A program made the translations under genes and the position numbers. Positions 45,419 to 57,795 of a DNA stretch of 64,000 bases are shown here, piece by piece. The stretch is taken from contig CM061062.1 of the NCBI GenBank assembly GCA_030762895.1, positions 234,533,379-234,597,378 on the forward strand. Reading direction: 5' to 3'. The first letter of the stretch is position 1. Every line of letters begins with the position of its first letter. Below the pieces are notes generated by a model. The model worked only from the letters and a program-made list of their open reading frames with translations. It ran no database searches and was not told the origin of the DNA. This stretch comes from Sophora flavescens. Lineage: Eukaryota; Streptophyta; Magnoliopsida; Fabales; Fabaceae.

Positions 45419-46600
45419 CTTTGGCTCAATCAGTTGACACAAACCCTCCACAGATTTCACCAATGATGCTGTAAGAGCTCTCTTTTTAACAATAGAGTGA
45501 GTAACTGCAACAGCTAATATCAAACCACAAACCCCTTCATATTAAAACAGGAAATAGAAAATGTGACACCACTCTGTACTTCACCATAAAAGAACATAAT
45601 GTTTATTTGGAAAATGAAATTTGAAAATATTCTGACGTCTAGTTGATTACATTTAAAATCATGATTAATGATACGATAGACTTGATTAATAGGTACATCA
45701 AGATGATTAACTCATTAACCATCAACTGAGCTTCATTAACCAAGATTTAGTATATCATTAACCAAGTTGTCGGCTAACGAGCTCATCTACTACATATGTA
45801 TTCCTTAACCAAGCCCAACACGCCATTAAACACATTTTTATCTAATCCAATGTCAGAATGTTGTCAAATTCTGTTGTCCAAATAACATTTTCCCTTAAAA
45901 TAAAAGCATCATAATTGAAGAATGTGAGTGGGATTTCCACCTTTTCCCTTCACACAAGAAAACCAACCTGAGGTAAACTATATTAGTCTTAAATTTGCAG
46001 CAAAACCCATCTTAGACTTTGCCATTCAAGTTGAATAGAATGGCATTTATAGCTGCAAAAAAAGGAAGAAACAGCCACAGCCCACAAGGGAAAATAGTCA
46101 GAACCTACTCTCCTAAGGCTAAGACTGAATAATTGTGGTGGTGGCACAAGAACAATTAAGGAATAGAACTTGACACTAATCTATTACATGCATGCTGACA
46201 TGAGTTAGATGACCCAAAATATGAAGTTCCACTATTTAAACATCATATTCTAATCACACCTCTCTCATACAGTATCCTCCTTAAATCTAGGTATCAAAGA
46301 AAATAAACATTATTTAATAATAAAAATAAAAACAAAAAAAAAGACAAGAGTGAGTGAGTGAGTGAAATCAGTCTGAAACACGACAGAACGCAATTCTAAT
46401 CCAAGCTGAATGAGACAAAGACAATCAATAATCAATAATAATAAAGAATCACTGCCAACGTCACTGCTTACGGAACCCATACACATAATGAATTTTAAAG
46501 CCTAAGAAAATGGGCACGGGGCATCTAAAGAAATTCAAAAGTACTTAAAACCTATGGAATTTTAAGAATGAGGCTACTGATATTCTTAATTACTTGTTTA
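45419..46600 (-). promoter_or_regulatory. ABCC upstream region (5' UTR and probable promoter)
   Basis: No gene is seen. The frame stays open for 35 codons above the ATG without another in-frame ATG, and an acceptor-like CTCTTACAG (minus, about 45467-45475) could end a 5'-UTR intron. Several copies of CATTAACCA occur at 45700-45840. No TATA box or start site can be fixed. Confidence 0.4.
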
Positions 46601-48440
46601 CAATATTTATTAATTAATTAATTATATTCTTATAAAATATAAAAATATAATTATAATCGACTTATAGAAAGTGTGGGTAAATAATAAGATGTCAATAATC
46701 GTATTTTCATGATCTATCTTATAAATAGAATTTAAGGTAAGTTGTAAAGTATTTATTATATATGTATATTAAATACAGTACATGTTTAAAAATAAGGATT
46801 TAATTTATATATATTATTAGTATAAAGATTTTTTATACTGAGAACTAAATATAAATTGTCATATTATTAAAATTATTTGACTTTTATCATAACTAACTTA
46901 AAAGTCACATATAGTGTGGGATAATTTGTAATTGATTGATCATTACATGATTTTTTTTAACAAAATCATCACATGAATAGTTAAATTCTAAAAATAACGA
47001 CTACTCTACTAAATATTTTAACATGATACATTATCCCAAAAAAATTAATATCATATTATTTCCTAACAAATATATACTATTTTATAGGGGTGTTTGTGGA
47101 ATGATTTTTATCGATTCATTTGATTAAAAAAAAACAATTAAGTTGTGGTTTAGTTTGAGGTGAATTGATTCTTATATCAAATATAAATCAATCTAATCTG
47201 ATTAAAAACCGTTTGAATTAAATTCGATGGTTCGATTTTTATCAACACAATAACTAAATAAGTAAGTCTCAATAACATCAACATATATAACATACTAAAA
47301 AAACAAACTTTATGAACTAACAATTATCAATTTTTTTATTGAAACATTAAAATAGTATTAAACTATATTACATCAAATTAGTAAGTATTATTAAGAGTTG
47401 TAAAAAAAATAAGTATTATTAAGAAAACAAAAATCAACAAATAAAAAGACAATAACTCCGAAAATTCTAATATTCTAAGGTAATCCATAATGCACCAATA
47501 GTCTAATATGCATAGCATATTAATAATCAAATAAATATTTTTTATGTATGTGGTTCGGTTTAGTTTGAATTTGATTACAGTAAAAGAATCGAAAATTAAA
47601 TTGAATCAATCGGTTTTCAAAATAAATGTTAAAAAATTTTAATAAAAATTGATTTTGTGTAATTTTGGAATTTTTTGGATTGGTCTTCAATTTTTTTTGT
47701 GAATTTGTTTAGATTTGAGAACCACTGCTATTTTAATGCAAAATACACAAATCATTCAAAAAAATATTATATCATTTTAGAGTTTTTCAAATTTAAGTCG
47801 CATTTAAATTCTTTCACTATAAGATTAAATAATAATATAATGTTTATATTAATAACTAATTAAAATTATTTTCGGAATAACAAAAATTCATTTATTTCAT
47901 TATAAATTAAATTTATTTTGTGAAATAAAATAAAAGTAGTAAAACATAATAAAATTAAATAAAGTAAATAAATAAACATGTTCAGTAATGACTTGCAGAA
48001 TATATTGATACTAATAATTTTCTATCCATATTTTTCAAATAGCTATAATATATTAACAAATTACAATTATAATTATAATTAATTAATAAAAATTATAAAT
48101 AAGTACTTTAAAATACTAATGATCTCACACTTGCCTGAAACATGAGAACACTCCTTGAGCTGTTGACCTTAAAGCCGTCAGTAGGTAGTGGCTAGTATTA
48201 GATGTTGTCCACCGCCACACGCTAAAAATGCGTTTTTTTTTCTGAATAGTCATGTAAAATTATAATATCTTGCGTGCAGTGAGTACATGTGAATCACTTT
48301 TTTAAATTATTCTTTTCATTCTCCAGAATCTTTTCTTTATGATAAATCAAGTTTACTATCTAAAATATTTTCTTTAGTTATTTCATATTTTGTCTTTAAT
48401 CTTTCGTTCCTATCTATAATAATGATATCTATTCATCTTC
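46601..48440. other. AT-rich intergenic DNA
   Basis: Strongly AT-rich, with no plausible gene; the short frames are chance. Confidence 0.75.
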
Positions 48441-48444
48441 AAGG

Positions 48445-48634
48445 TTTTTTTTTTTAAATCCGGGTATCCTCCGGCGGGAGCCAAAGATTAATCCCTCGAG
48501 GTACTGAGATCCATTCAAGGGGTTGACTTCTCCCATCAAATGTTCTTCCATGCACGTAAGCCAGGAATCAAACCCTACCCACATGTTTAAGGGGATTAGT
48601 TATCTACCAAATGTGTCACACCATATTGGTATCT
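48445..48634 (-). mobile_element. tRNA-derived SINE-like repeat
   Basis: On the minus strand a box-B-like GGGTTTGATTCCTGG (48561-48575) follows a box-A-like TGGTAGATAACTAATCC (about 48593-48609), and the unit ends in an A-run (T-run on plus at 48445-48455). Imperfect flanking CAAGG(T/C)TTTT copies (from 48440 and from 48636) could be the TSD. This is the plan of a plant SINE. Confidence 0.6.
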
Positions 48635-48689
48635 CCAAGGCTTTTTATTTATAGACAGAAATGATCAGCAAAAACCTTAAAACAATCTT

Positions 48690-51196
48690 ATCTATAATTT
48701 GTGTAAAAAAATTGAATTTTTTATTTTAAAACGATATTACAATATGTAAAGTAACATTATGTGTTAATTGTTCCTCTTTGATTATTACTAATGATTAACT
48801 AATCCTCTTAAATCATGTGGTGATGACACGTGTCCCTTTATTAGAAAATCAACAATTCCCCTTATTAATTAGTATAAATATAGATTTATTATTTAAAATA
48901 GAAAAAACAAAGGCAAGGATGTAGCCAAAAAAATTATTAGAAAATATGAATAGCTCTGTTTCTATTTATGTCAATTCAGAGATTGTCGTGTTTGACTCCC
49001 AAAACATTATACATTTATCGGTTTGTAAATATTTTAAAACAAAAATATATATAAATTTTAGAAAATAAATAAATAAAATAATAAAAAATTTCCTTAACTT
49101 GACATGTGACTTGGACTATTGTGCTACACTAAAATCATAATTTCCCCTTATTAATTAGTATAGATATATATTTATTATTTAAAATAGAAAAAACAAAAAT
49201 AACGACGTAGCAAAAAAAGAAAGTATTAACAAAAAAAGCGGAAAAAATATATTTAAAAAAATATTAGCAAAACAAATTTAAAAAATTATGAAAAAAAATA
49301 ATTAGAAAAAATTATCTTAAAAAAATTAGGAAAAATGTAATTATAAAAAAATACTTAAAATAATTAGAAAAAAATATATTTAAAAAAAGTAAAAAAAATT
49401 AGGAAAAAAATAATTAGAAAATTAAAATAAATTATTTTAGTTCTAATTCATTTTTATAAAATATTTATTTGTTTAACTAATTTTTTAAAGATTTTTTATA
49501 TATTTTTTTCTAATTTTTTTTCTAATTTATTTTAATCAGGAAAAAAACATTTATAAAAATTAATTATAAAAAAATTTAAAAGGAAAAATAAAAAAGTAAA
49601 TTAAAAAAATATTTAATTCGAAAAAAAATTAGGAAAAAATATTTTAAAAAAATTAGGAAAAAAAATTTTAAACAAATTAGAAAAATAAAATTAATTATTA
49701 AAAACTTATTTAAAATAATTTGAAAAATAAATATTTAAAAAATATTTAAAATATAATTAGGACAAAATATATTTAAAAAAATTAGAAAAAAAATAACTAT
49801 AAAAAAATAAATAGAAAAAGAAAAAGTAAATTAGAAAAAACTAATTCGAAAAAAATTAGAAAAAAATTATTAGGGAAAAAATTATTTTAAAAAATTTAGG
49901 AAAAATAAATAAAAATAAATAAAAATAAGATTAATTAGAAAAAATATATTTAAAAAAATTTAATTATAAAAATAAACATTAAAAAAAGTAAATTAGAAAA
50001 AAATAATTCGGGCAAAAAAATAAATTTTAAAAAAATATTAGAAAAAAATTAATTATAAAAAAATAGTTAAAAAAATGTAAAATGAGGTGTCGACACGTGT
50101 AAGGTACAGTCAAAAATGCATCTCAAAAATGACTTTTTATCTCTTGTACAAAACATGAAAAAATTTATTCTCATCTCACTTTTCTAGAAATCTGGAACTA
50201 TATCTTATATCAAGTGTCATCTCAATTAATTACATTTTATTATATCTATCATATTTTCTTCTCCCATGAAAAATATATTAAATTGTTTCTTATCATTTCC
50301 CTTTCAAGTTAAGGATTATTTTTTTAAGTCAAAAAAATATGTGTCTATCATATTCATTTTTTTCCTTAAAAATCTATTTGATTTCTTTCTATCCTTTTTC
50401 CGTGCAAGTCATTCCTTTTTAGAAAATATATTTATCTATCATTTTTATTTTCCTTCCCTTTGAAAATTCTATTTGATTTATTTCTCAGCTTTTCCCCGTG
50501 AAATTAACTATTTAAAAAAAACAATATTTATCTTTCATGACTTCAGATTAGTTGGTCCTCTGCAAACTTACAAAGAAACTTTGGCTAACTGGTTATACCG
50601 TTTTTTTCAACATTTCAAAATCCAATTTTTAGTTTATTGATAAAGTTGCACTCCCACTATTGACGCCACATTTGAGAACATTAACAATCATTCCTAAGAG
50701 TTGTTTTCTTTCCATGCCCTTCATTTTTCTTGTTTCTTCCAATGTGTTCCGACAATTCACTTAATTTCCCAAATTCACTTAATGCTCTACGAATCAAGAG
50801 TCGTTTCCCTTTCATTCCCTATCGTTATTTTTATTTTTGTTTTTTAATGCATTAGCACCCATCATGTTTAAACACCTTTCTCAAATGCAGACAACTAAAA
50901 TATGTTTTAATAACAAAGTTTTTCTACTAACTCACGTTGAAATGATCCAATCAAAGTGAAGATATATATAGAAATCATTTGAGATTCTATTACAAATTCA
51001 TATACTCATTTAAAAAATTATTCTCATGGATAGTAAATATTTAAATTATTATCTTCATATTTAAAACATTAACTTCAATATAAAATATTATACATTATAC
51101 ATAATTATATACATCTAAATATATATATATATATAAGTATGTTTTTATGTAACGTTTTCAACCTATAAGATGGTTCAAATTAGAATCATGAAGTCA
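48690..51196. other. Very AT-rich low-complexity DNA
   Basis: An 80-bp phrase (CCTTATTAATTAGTATA...) occurs at 48858-48945 and again at 49144-49225. From 49200 to 50060 the sequence is almost only A and T with degenerate TTAGAAAAAA words. No gene. Confidence 0.75.

Positions 51197-51247
<51 letters not shown>
51197..51247. repeat. (AAT)17 microsatellite
   Basis: About 51 bp of uninterrupted AAT units. Confidence 0.95.
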
Positions 51248-51248
<1 letters not shown>

Positions 51249-52390
51249 TTATCGGGGAAGAATTTCTTTCAACTACTTCCAAATTTTACATTCTTTTTCT
51301 TCCCCACCTAATTCAAATATTTTCACATAACTTTTATTCTAATAGGGCCTATGGGCTCTAGCTTTTGGTGTTTCCCGATAGTTGTGTTCTTTTCATTCAC
51401 TTTAATTTTTTTTGACTGAGATAACTAAATATGTTTTAGTAACATAGTTTTTCTGTTTGGTTATAGTATCTAAAACAATCATAACTTATACAAAAATTTA
51501 AAAAAGTACAAAATACAAAAAAATGTTGACTGATATAATAGCTAATAACTATATAATTGTTATAACACATATTTTGAAAAAATGATCAGATGCTATATTA
51601 ATAATACTTATCCAACGTTATCTAGATAAGTAACCCACTTTGATTTCTTAAGTGGATCCTACTCTATACCTCATTATGTGACATCAATTTAAGCAATCCA
51701 TTCATTTTTTACTACAACGATACATCATTAATGCTTTGTTTGGTATGGAAGAGAAATTGAGAAGAGAGAAGATGGAAAAAGAGAATATGAGAAGAGATAA
51801 GATGGTAAAAAAATAGTGAATTTTAAGACTTATTTGATATGAGAGAAATATGTTAGAAAATGATAAGAAAGAAGTTGAGAGGATTTTATAAAAAAGATAA
51901 TGATGAAAATGTAAAATGACATAAGTATCCCTAATTAAAAAAGTAACATATTATTTGTATTTTTTTATATATATATTTTTAAAGTAATATATAATTTTTA
52001 TTTTATATTTTATAATTGAATATATTATAAAAATAATTTTATTTATAATAAATATTAATAATAATGTTATGGGGGAAGAATTTCTTTCTGCTACTTTCAA
52101 ATACATTCTTTTTCTTCCCCGCTTAATTCAAATATCTTCCCATAACTTTCATTCTAATAGGGCCTTTGGGCTCTAGCTTTTGGTGTGATAAGGAAGAAGT
52201 TGAGAGGATTTTTTTAAAAAGATGATGATGAATATACAAAATGATATAAGTACCCCTAATTAAAAAAGTAACATATTATTTGTATTTTACATTTTTTTTA
52301 AAAAAAGTAATATATAATTTTTATTTTATATTTTATAATTAAATATATTATAAAAATAATTTTATTTATAATAAATATTAATAAATATTA
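51246..52390. repeat. Duplicated AT-rich block (X-Y-X'-Y')
   Basis: A 125-bp segment with GGGGAAGAATTTCTTTC and AATAGGGCCT(A/T)TGGGC occurs at 51246-51372 and 52062-52186. A second segment with GAAGTTGAGAGGATTTT and CCCCTAATTAAAAAAGTAAC occurs at about 51868-52060 and 52187-52390. The pairs alternate, suggesting a duplicated or composite non-coding repeat. Confidence 0.8.
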
Positions 52391-52841
52391 TTTTTATTTC
52401 CCACCCCTTTTACCTATTCCCCACTTCCCTTCTTAACATCACCTTCCCTACCTAACACTCCCTACCAACCCTAAACCCTTATAACACCCCTTGCCCACTT
52501 TATAAAATATATATAAATTATAAAAATAACTAATAAAATAATATCAAAAAATCTATAACTTGCCAAGTGGATGTACAGTAAAAATAACTATCCACCTTTT
52601 ATATTAGTATAAATTTCCAAAATTTAAATAAATTTTTAATTAAATTCCACTAATTATAAAAAAAATTGTGATTGTCCCTAGAACTTGTAATTGTAAAGAC
52701 TGAATTGAAACTTTTTTGAAAAATAAAGATCTAATTGAAAATTTTGAAGTTATAGATATCAATTTAAAAATTAACACTTTGTTTCATTTGAGTGGAAGTG
52801 GAGGAAACAAATGGAAGAAGGCAAAATAGAATGACTTTATA

Positions 52842-53080
52842 CATGTTTGTTTTAGATTTTTGGAGGTACAAAATCATGTTTAGTTCTAGGAAAAATGATC
52901 TTAGAATTCTAAAGATGTTTGTATTAAATTTTGAGTCCAATAATTCATTCTTCTAAACTCACTTTTAAAATATCATTACCAAACACAAATCAAAATTTGC
53001 AACATTAATTTTTTTTAAATCAATTCTTTCAAAATCAATTTTTTCAAAATCAATTCTACTAAAATCTTAAACAAACGCAC
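52842..53080. mobile_element. Possible MITE
   Basis: Ends CATGTTTGTTTTAGATTTT and AAAATCTTAAACAAACGC are imperfect inverted repeats about 240 bp apart. No coding; TSD not resolved. Confidence 0.45.
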
Positions 53081-54010
53081 CGGTGTCGTATACGATTGCC
53101 CAAATCTAAAACCAAATCTTCCTATTCTTGTTGTCTTTTTCTCTCTTTGAGCTAAAGGAGTGTGAACTATAGATGAAGTGATGAACAACAACTAAACATT
53201 GGTGGATACAGTGGCAGATAAGCAAAGCTGCACTTCTTTCAATTTTATTTTTTTTAAAAAAATTAACATTGTCAAAAGGTGGCTGCTAACATGAGGGGCC
53301 AAATAAGTCCCTCATGAGTGAAGGACCATTATTCACTGTTGGATATAATAATTGTTTAAGTTAGTGGCTGAGATACCTGCTGCTCCGGTCAGCCAAATGT
53401 TTTGCACAATGACCCCTACATTTATCGAAAAGTACCACATACATAACCAAAAAGCAACCCTAATCTTGTCCTGCTCACGCCGTTCTTTGCCTCAAGCCCT
53501 TCCCTGCCTCACGCCCTTCTCTGCCGCACAAGTCACGACCCCCGGACAACGGTGCAGCGCCACATGACGGCGTACGACAGCTGGGTACTCGACTACCTCT
53601 TCCTTTTCTCACTTCTCTTCCATCGTTATTTCCCTTTTCAAGTTACTGAGCTTTTCTATCCATGGCCACTGATTGTTGGCTCAGAGAAGAAATGTGTTCA
53701 ATGGAACACCACTGAAGGTGAAGGGCATTATTTGAGTCTGATTGTTACTTTGGTTTCCCATCCAAACTCTTCCATTTAATGAGAACCACCATTCATGGAA
53801 CACAAGAAAATCATATTAAGGATGAAAACATGATCTGATTTGAGTTGGAAAAGTGTAAAAACGGTAAAAATGACCGGCCTTAGTTCGGATACTGTACATA
53901 CCAATTTTATACAAAACAGATCTAGTAACCCGACTGGAGGTAGGAGATGAGAGCCAAAACGTTGCTTTCTATTACCTTTAAATTAAAATAAATGTTATGC
54001 AATGGTATCT
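53081..54010. other. Intergenic DNA with no recognised gene
   Basis: Short frames at 53352-53779 read as Cys/Pro-rich text with no family I know. Nothing else noted. Confidence 0.6.
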
Positions 54011-54014
54011 CTTC

Positions 54015-54125
54015 TTTGCATGGCTCGGTGGTTCGCCGCCTTTTAAATAGCCAGGGTGCCACGGGTTTGATTCCGTAGATAAGTCATTTCGTATATTTGG
54101 GGGTCATTTTTTCTTTTGTTTGAAG
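54015..54125 (+). mobile_element. tRNA-derived SINE-like repeat
   Basis: A box-A-like TGGCTCGGTGG (54021-54031) and box-B-like GGGTTTGATTCCG (54063-54075) lie 31 bp apart, followed by a T-rich tail. Boundaries are approximate. Confidence 0.6.
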
Positions 54126-54150
54126 TTTTAACAAAAAGAACCCTCAATAA

Positions 54151-54153
54151 TTA
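54151..54153. repeat. TSD of Tourist-like MITE, left (TTA)
   Basis: Pairs with TTA at 57696-57698. Confidence 0.7.
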
Positions 54154-55251
54154 GGGTGCGTTTGATTTGCAAAAATTCAGGGGACTGGACAACACAAAAT
54201 TTTTTGTCCCTTGTTTGATTTGAAAAGTGGTTAGAGGACATGACAAAAAATGGGTGAGGGATAGGACAAAAACACAATTTCGTCCCCCACCAAACCATGG
54301 GACAACTTTTTGTCCCATGGACAGACTACCAAAAAAAGACAAAATTATCCTTACATCTCTCTCTCCCCCTCCATCCCTCCCTCCCTCTGATCTCTCAATC
54401 CCTCCCCCCCCCTCTCTCTCCCTCTCCCTCTCCCCCTCTCTCCCTCTCCCACCCCACCCCACCCCACATCAACGTTATTTAATTTTTTTCAAACATTAAT
54501 GTTATAAATAATACATAATAATAATATATATAATATTATGAGAGTAATAATATATTATCATATATACTTATATTATAAAAATATATTATATATTGCTTAA
54601 TACTTATGTATATTAATAATATTATATATTAATATATAATAATATATATTACAAAGGGTATCATAGTAAAATTAATCTTATTTTACTTGTACTGTCCATT
54701 ATCTATCAAACGAAGTATATGACAAAAAGTTATCTTGTGTTGTCCTGTGCTGTTAGTGCCTTAATGTGTGACACCCTCTACCCCGTATGTATTTATAAAG
54801 CGATAACATAGAAGGAAATAATTTAGTTTTTCGAAATTAGATAAACACATGCATATCATTTATTCCAAAAGAAAACCAACGGGTAAAGGATACCACATTG
54901 TAACAAGGTCTCAACACGAAAATAAAACATGTTTAAAGGATAACATAACATAAACAAAACATATAACCCAACCCCGATGTCACATTACAGAGCTGGTATA
55001 ACCGATCTGATAAAACAACTCGGATAACAACTAAACTAAACATAAGCTAAACTTCAAGAAGCGGCTCCTCAGAGTCATTCCTCAACACGCTACTCACCGT
55101 CTTCTGCATAACACAAAATGGGTACATGCAAGGCAACAACAAAAGACGGGGAGTAAGAAACATATATGTTAACATAACAGCATGGAAACAGTTAGCAAGA
55201 TGAACATGCATCATATAAATATAACATATAAACACACCCAACAACTCACAT

Positions 55252-55252
55252 A

Positions 55253-55309
<57 letters not shown>
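55252..55309. repeat. (AT)n microsatellite
   Basis: A run of TA units, almost perfect from 55261 to 55308. Confidence 0.95.
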
Positions 55310-55311
<2 letters not shown>

Positions 55312-55697
55312 TTCTGAACAAGGTATGTTATGTGATGCAACGCTACTCCACTACTCCAATGCATGAATGAGCAACACATCGCACAACCAACAATCACCAC
55401 CTCCGCTTGGGCCACTCGGCTACCCAAGTTTCATCATCGTCAACGTTATCTTTCATCTTTAGTCTTTAATCTTTTATCACAAACTCTTTTCACTTACACT
55501 CTCGCCAAAAAGCACCAGAGCTCAACACCTTGACCATTAAGCATCAAGGCCCCCTTGGCCACTCGGCTACCAAGGTACAGAACAACATATTTAAGTTATC
55601 TAACTCATCTTTTCTTCATTTGGTGTCTTCTTTCATTAATTGGATACTTTGGGGTAGAACCCCTATTTTCGACATTCTGGTTTTGTTTTGGTCAAGT

Positions 55698-55873
55698 GAG
55701 CACGAGTGTGCTCACCCTCAGCACGGGCGTGCTGGAATTGCAGGCAAGCAAGGTCGTGCTGCCTGTTGAGCACGGGCGTGCTCAATTGGGCGCCCTACTC
55801 TGGATTTCCAACTAGAGCACAGGCGTGCTCCCTGTCAAGCACGGTCGTGCTCGATGGAGCGTGGCCGTGCTGA
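55698..55873. repeat. Cluster of GAGCACGGGCGTGCTC-like near-palindromes
   Basis: Seven variants of (G/A)(A)GCACGG(G)CGTGCT(C) lie within about 175 bp, spaced irregularly by 10-30 bp, in otherwise AT-rich LTR sequence. Confidence 0.85.
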
Positions 55874-57480
55874 TCTGGGCAGAAAGGGTCAGAAACCCTT
55901 TCTCAAATCCTTGGGACATATCACAGATTCAACCTATTGACTTTTAACTAATCCATCGAACATCAGCTTCATTAATCTTAACCGTTCTTCATTAATATTC
56001 ATGTCTTATCATCATGGGGAATTAACCCTTTAATCATAGCTTCGTTATTAATGTTCCTAAAACACTCACTAATCAATCCTAGGGTCTTTAACTAAGCCCT
56101 ATGAACATAACCTTACATCTCACACTATATTCATGTCTTATGAACAACTAGGAAAACATCCCTTAAATCTTATTGTCATTGTTCACGTATTTTAATGTCT
56201 TAACATCATTAATAAACCATATTAATTGGTTGTAGTCTTATTAACGTCATTGTTGGCATTAACATACCCAACAATCAACACTCAAACGGAGCACCACATC
56301 ATCATCATTATCATAACAACATTCTCATAATCATAACAACATCATCAACATAATATCATCATCATCATAGACATTCATGGCATCAATAAACATCATACTG
56401 GCATACCAATACCATCCATTCATACATCATCAATAATTAACATAAAACAGTATAACAATTAAAGCATGCCATCAACATTATAATCATATCATACATACAT
56501 CAATTAACATCAAATAGAAAACAACATATGACAGGTTCATGGGTTAACCCTTCATCTTACACTAACCCCAACGCCGACATGTCAATATTATTCCTTCTCC
56601 CTATACCTGGTATGAAGATTCCCAAAACGATAACGTTGGCAAACTAGACACGTTCCCTCGAGCGGCTCGACGAGTTCCTCAAGATTTGGTCAAACAAGAA
56701 GGGAAGATAATAATCAATTAATCCCCAATTCAAAATAAAGGGAAAAGGAGATTAAGGAGGGATAACTACGTTACCTTAAACGATGCTAACACGCGTAACT
56801 TCTCACCCAAACGGACTCACAAACTCCAAGAGCTTCAAGAGGTTTAAGGGAAAACTAAGAAAGATGAAGAGAGACAATTATTCTGAGTTTAACAATGTGA
56901 GAAATAAAGTTTGGGTCGAGTCTTATGGTATAAATATAAGTTAGGGCATAACGGGCTCCTATTTCAGTCCAAACTGTATACAGATCGGTATTTTGACCAT
57001 AACTTGAGCTACAAGTTTCTGATTGAGGCAGTCTTGGTGTCGTTAGAAAGCTCGGAGAAATATCTACAAATTAATGTGTGATTATTGAATCTTATATCGG
57101 ACTCTAAGATGGTCAAAAGTGCAATGGAAGTTTAGAGACAGATTTGGTATTTATTTCTAGATTGGATCCTTAGGAGATTATGATAAGGTCTTAAGAGATA
57201 ATCAAAAAGAGGATTCTCCTATATTAATAAGGACTCAAATCTGATTGATTAAGGGACTAATCCTAAGAGATACACTATCTCGATTTAAATACAAAATCAC
57301 ACGATAATCTCATAATATCTTTCTTAATCACTTATTATTGATAAAAACTCATATTATATATTAACATATAAAATCACATACAAAATCATATATCCATATA
57401 AGATCACACATTAAGGAACACAATCTCATATTAATGCAAATAATCATATATTAAAATATAAATTATCATATTTAATAACA

Positions 57481-57498
57481 TACACACACATATATGTA

Positions 57499-57570
<72 letters not shown>
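57481..57570. repeat. (TG)n(TA)n microsatellite
   Basis: TG units (about 57499-57515) followed by TA units to about 57569, near the end of the solo LTR. Confidence 0.95.
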
Positions 57571-57572
<2 letters not shown>

Positions 57573-57699
57573 ACTATACTAACTTCATTAATGTTAATAA
57601 TAACAATAATAACAACAACAACAACTAGGCATCCATAGTAACATATACCCTTATACAAAAATCGGGGTGTTACATAATGCGTATCAAACACACCCTTAG

Positions 57700-57790
57700 T
57701 CAAGTTGTGAGAATCGAACCTGAGACTTCCGATACATGTTAACTAACACCCGGGCTTTCAACCATTGTGCCAATAGACGAGAAACGTATG
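57700..57790 (-). mobile_element. tRNA-like SINE head or tRNA relic
   Basis: On the minus strand TTGGCACAATGG (A box, 57762-57773) and CAGGTTCGATTCTCACAA (B box, 57705-57722) sit about 40 bp apart as in tRNA-derived SINEs. No full cloverleaf was found, so I do not call a tRNA gene. Confidence 0.5.
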
Positions 57791-57795
57791 TAGTC

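Larger units (their letters stand above)
54767..57674. mobile_element. 2.9-kb solo LTR (gypsy-like) inserted in the MITE
   Basis: It starts TGTGACACCC, ends GGGGTGTTACA, and is flanked by TSD TAATG (54762-54766 and 57675-57679), 16 bp from the MITE's right end. No gag or pol text is inside. It holds an AT microsatellite, a run of GCACGGGCGTGC-type words and a TG/TA repeat. TGT...ACA ends and size fit a large Ty3/gypsy solo LTR; the orientation is not certain. Confidence 0.75.
54154..57695. mobile_element. Tourist-type MITE split by a solo LTR
   Basis: Left end GGGTGCGTTTGAT and right end ATCAAACACACCC are inverted, with the 3-bp TSD TTA used by PIF/Harbinger transposases. The element is about 630 bp once the solo LTR is set aside and includes a CT-rich low-complexity tract (54355-54465). 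No transposase. Confidence 0.72.

Noticed and set aside
45419..45523. Longer ABCC start (35 extra codons upstream of MGFEPL)
   Set aside because: No ATG in frame and the text resembles no family N-terminus; an acceptor-like site lies inside it.
51170..51361. Poly-Asn protein
   Set aside because: It is only the AAT microsatellite read in one frame.
53352..53779. Cys/Pro-rich short frames
   Set aside because: Two overlapping frames, neither with a known motif or splice context.
54227..54499. Pro/Ser- and Leu-rich frames near the CT tract
   Set aside because: Low-complexity CT repeat translation inside a MITE.
55700..55873. CRISPR-like array
   Set aside because: Near-palindromic words are irregularly spaced, variable, and in a plant LTR; no repeat-spacer pattern.
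57700..57790. Functional tRNA gene
   Set aside because: A and B boxes are present but I could not fold a proper acceptor and anticodon arm by eye; treated as SINE head or relic.
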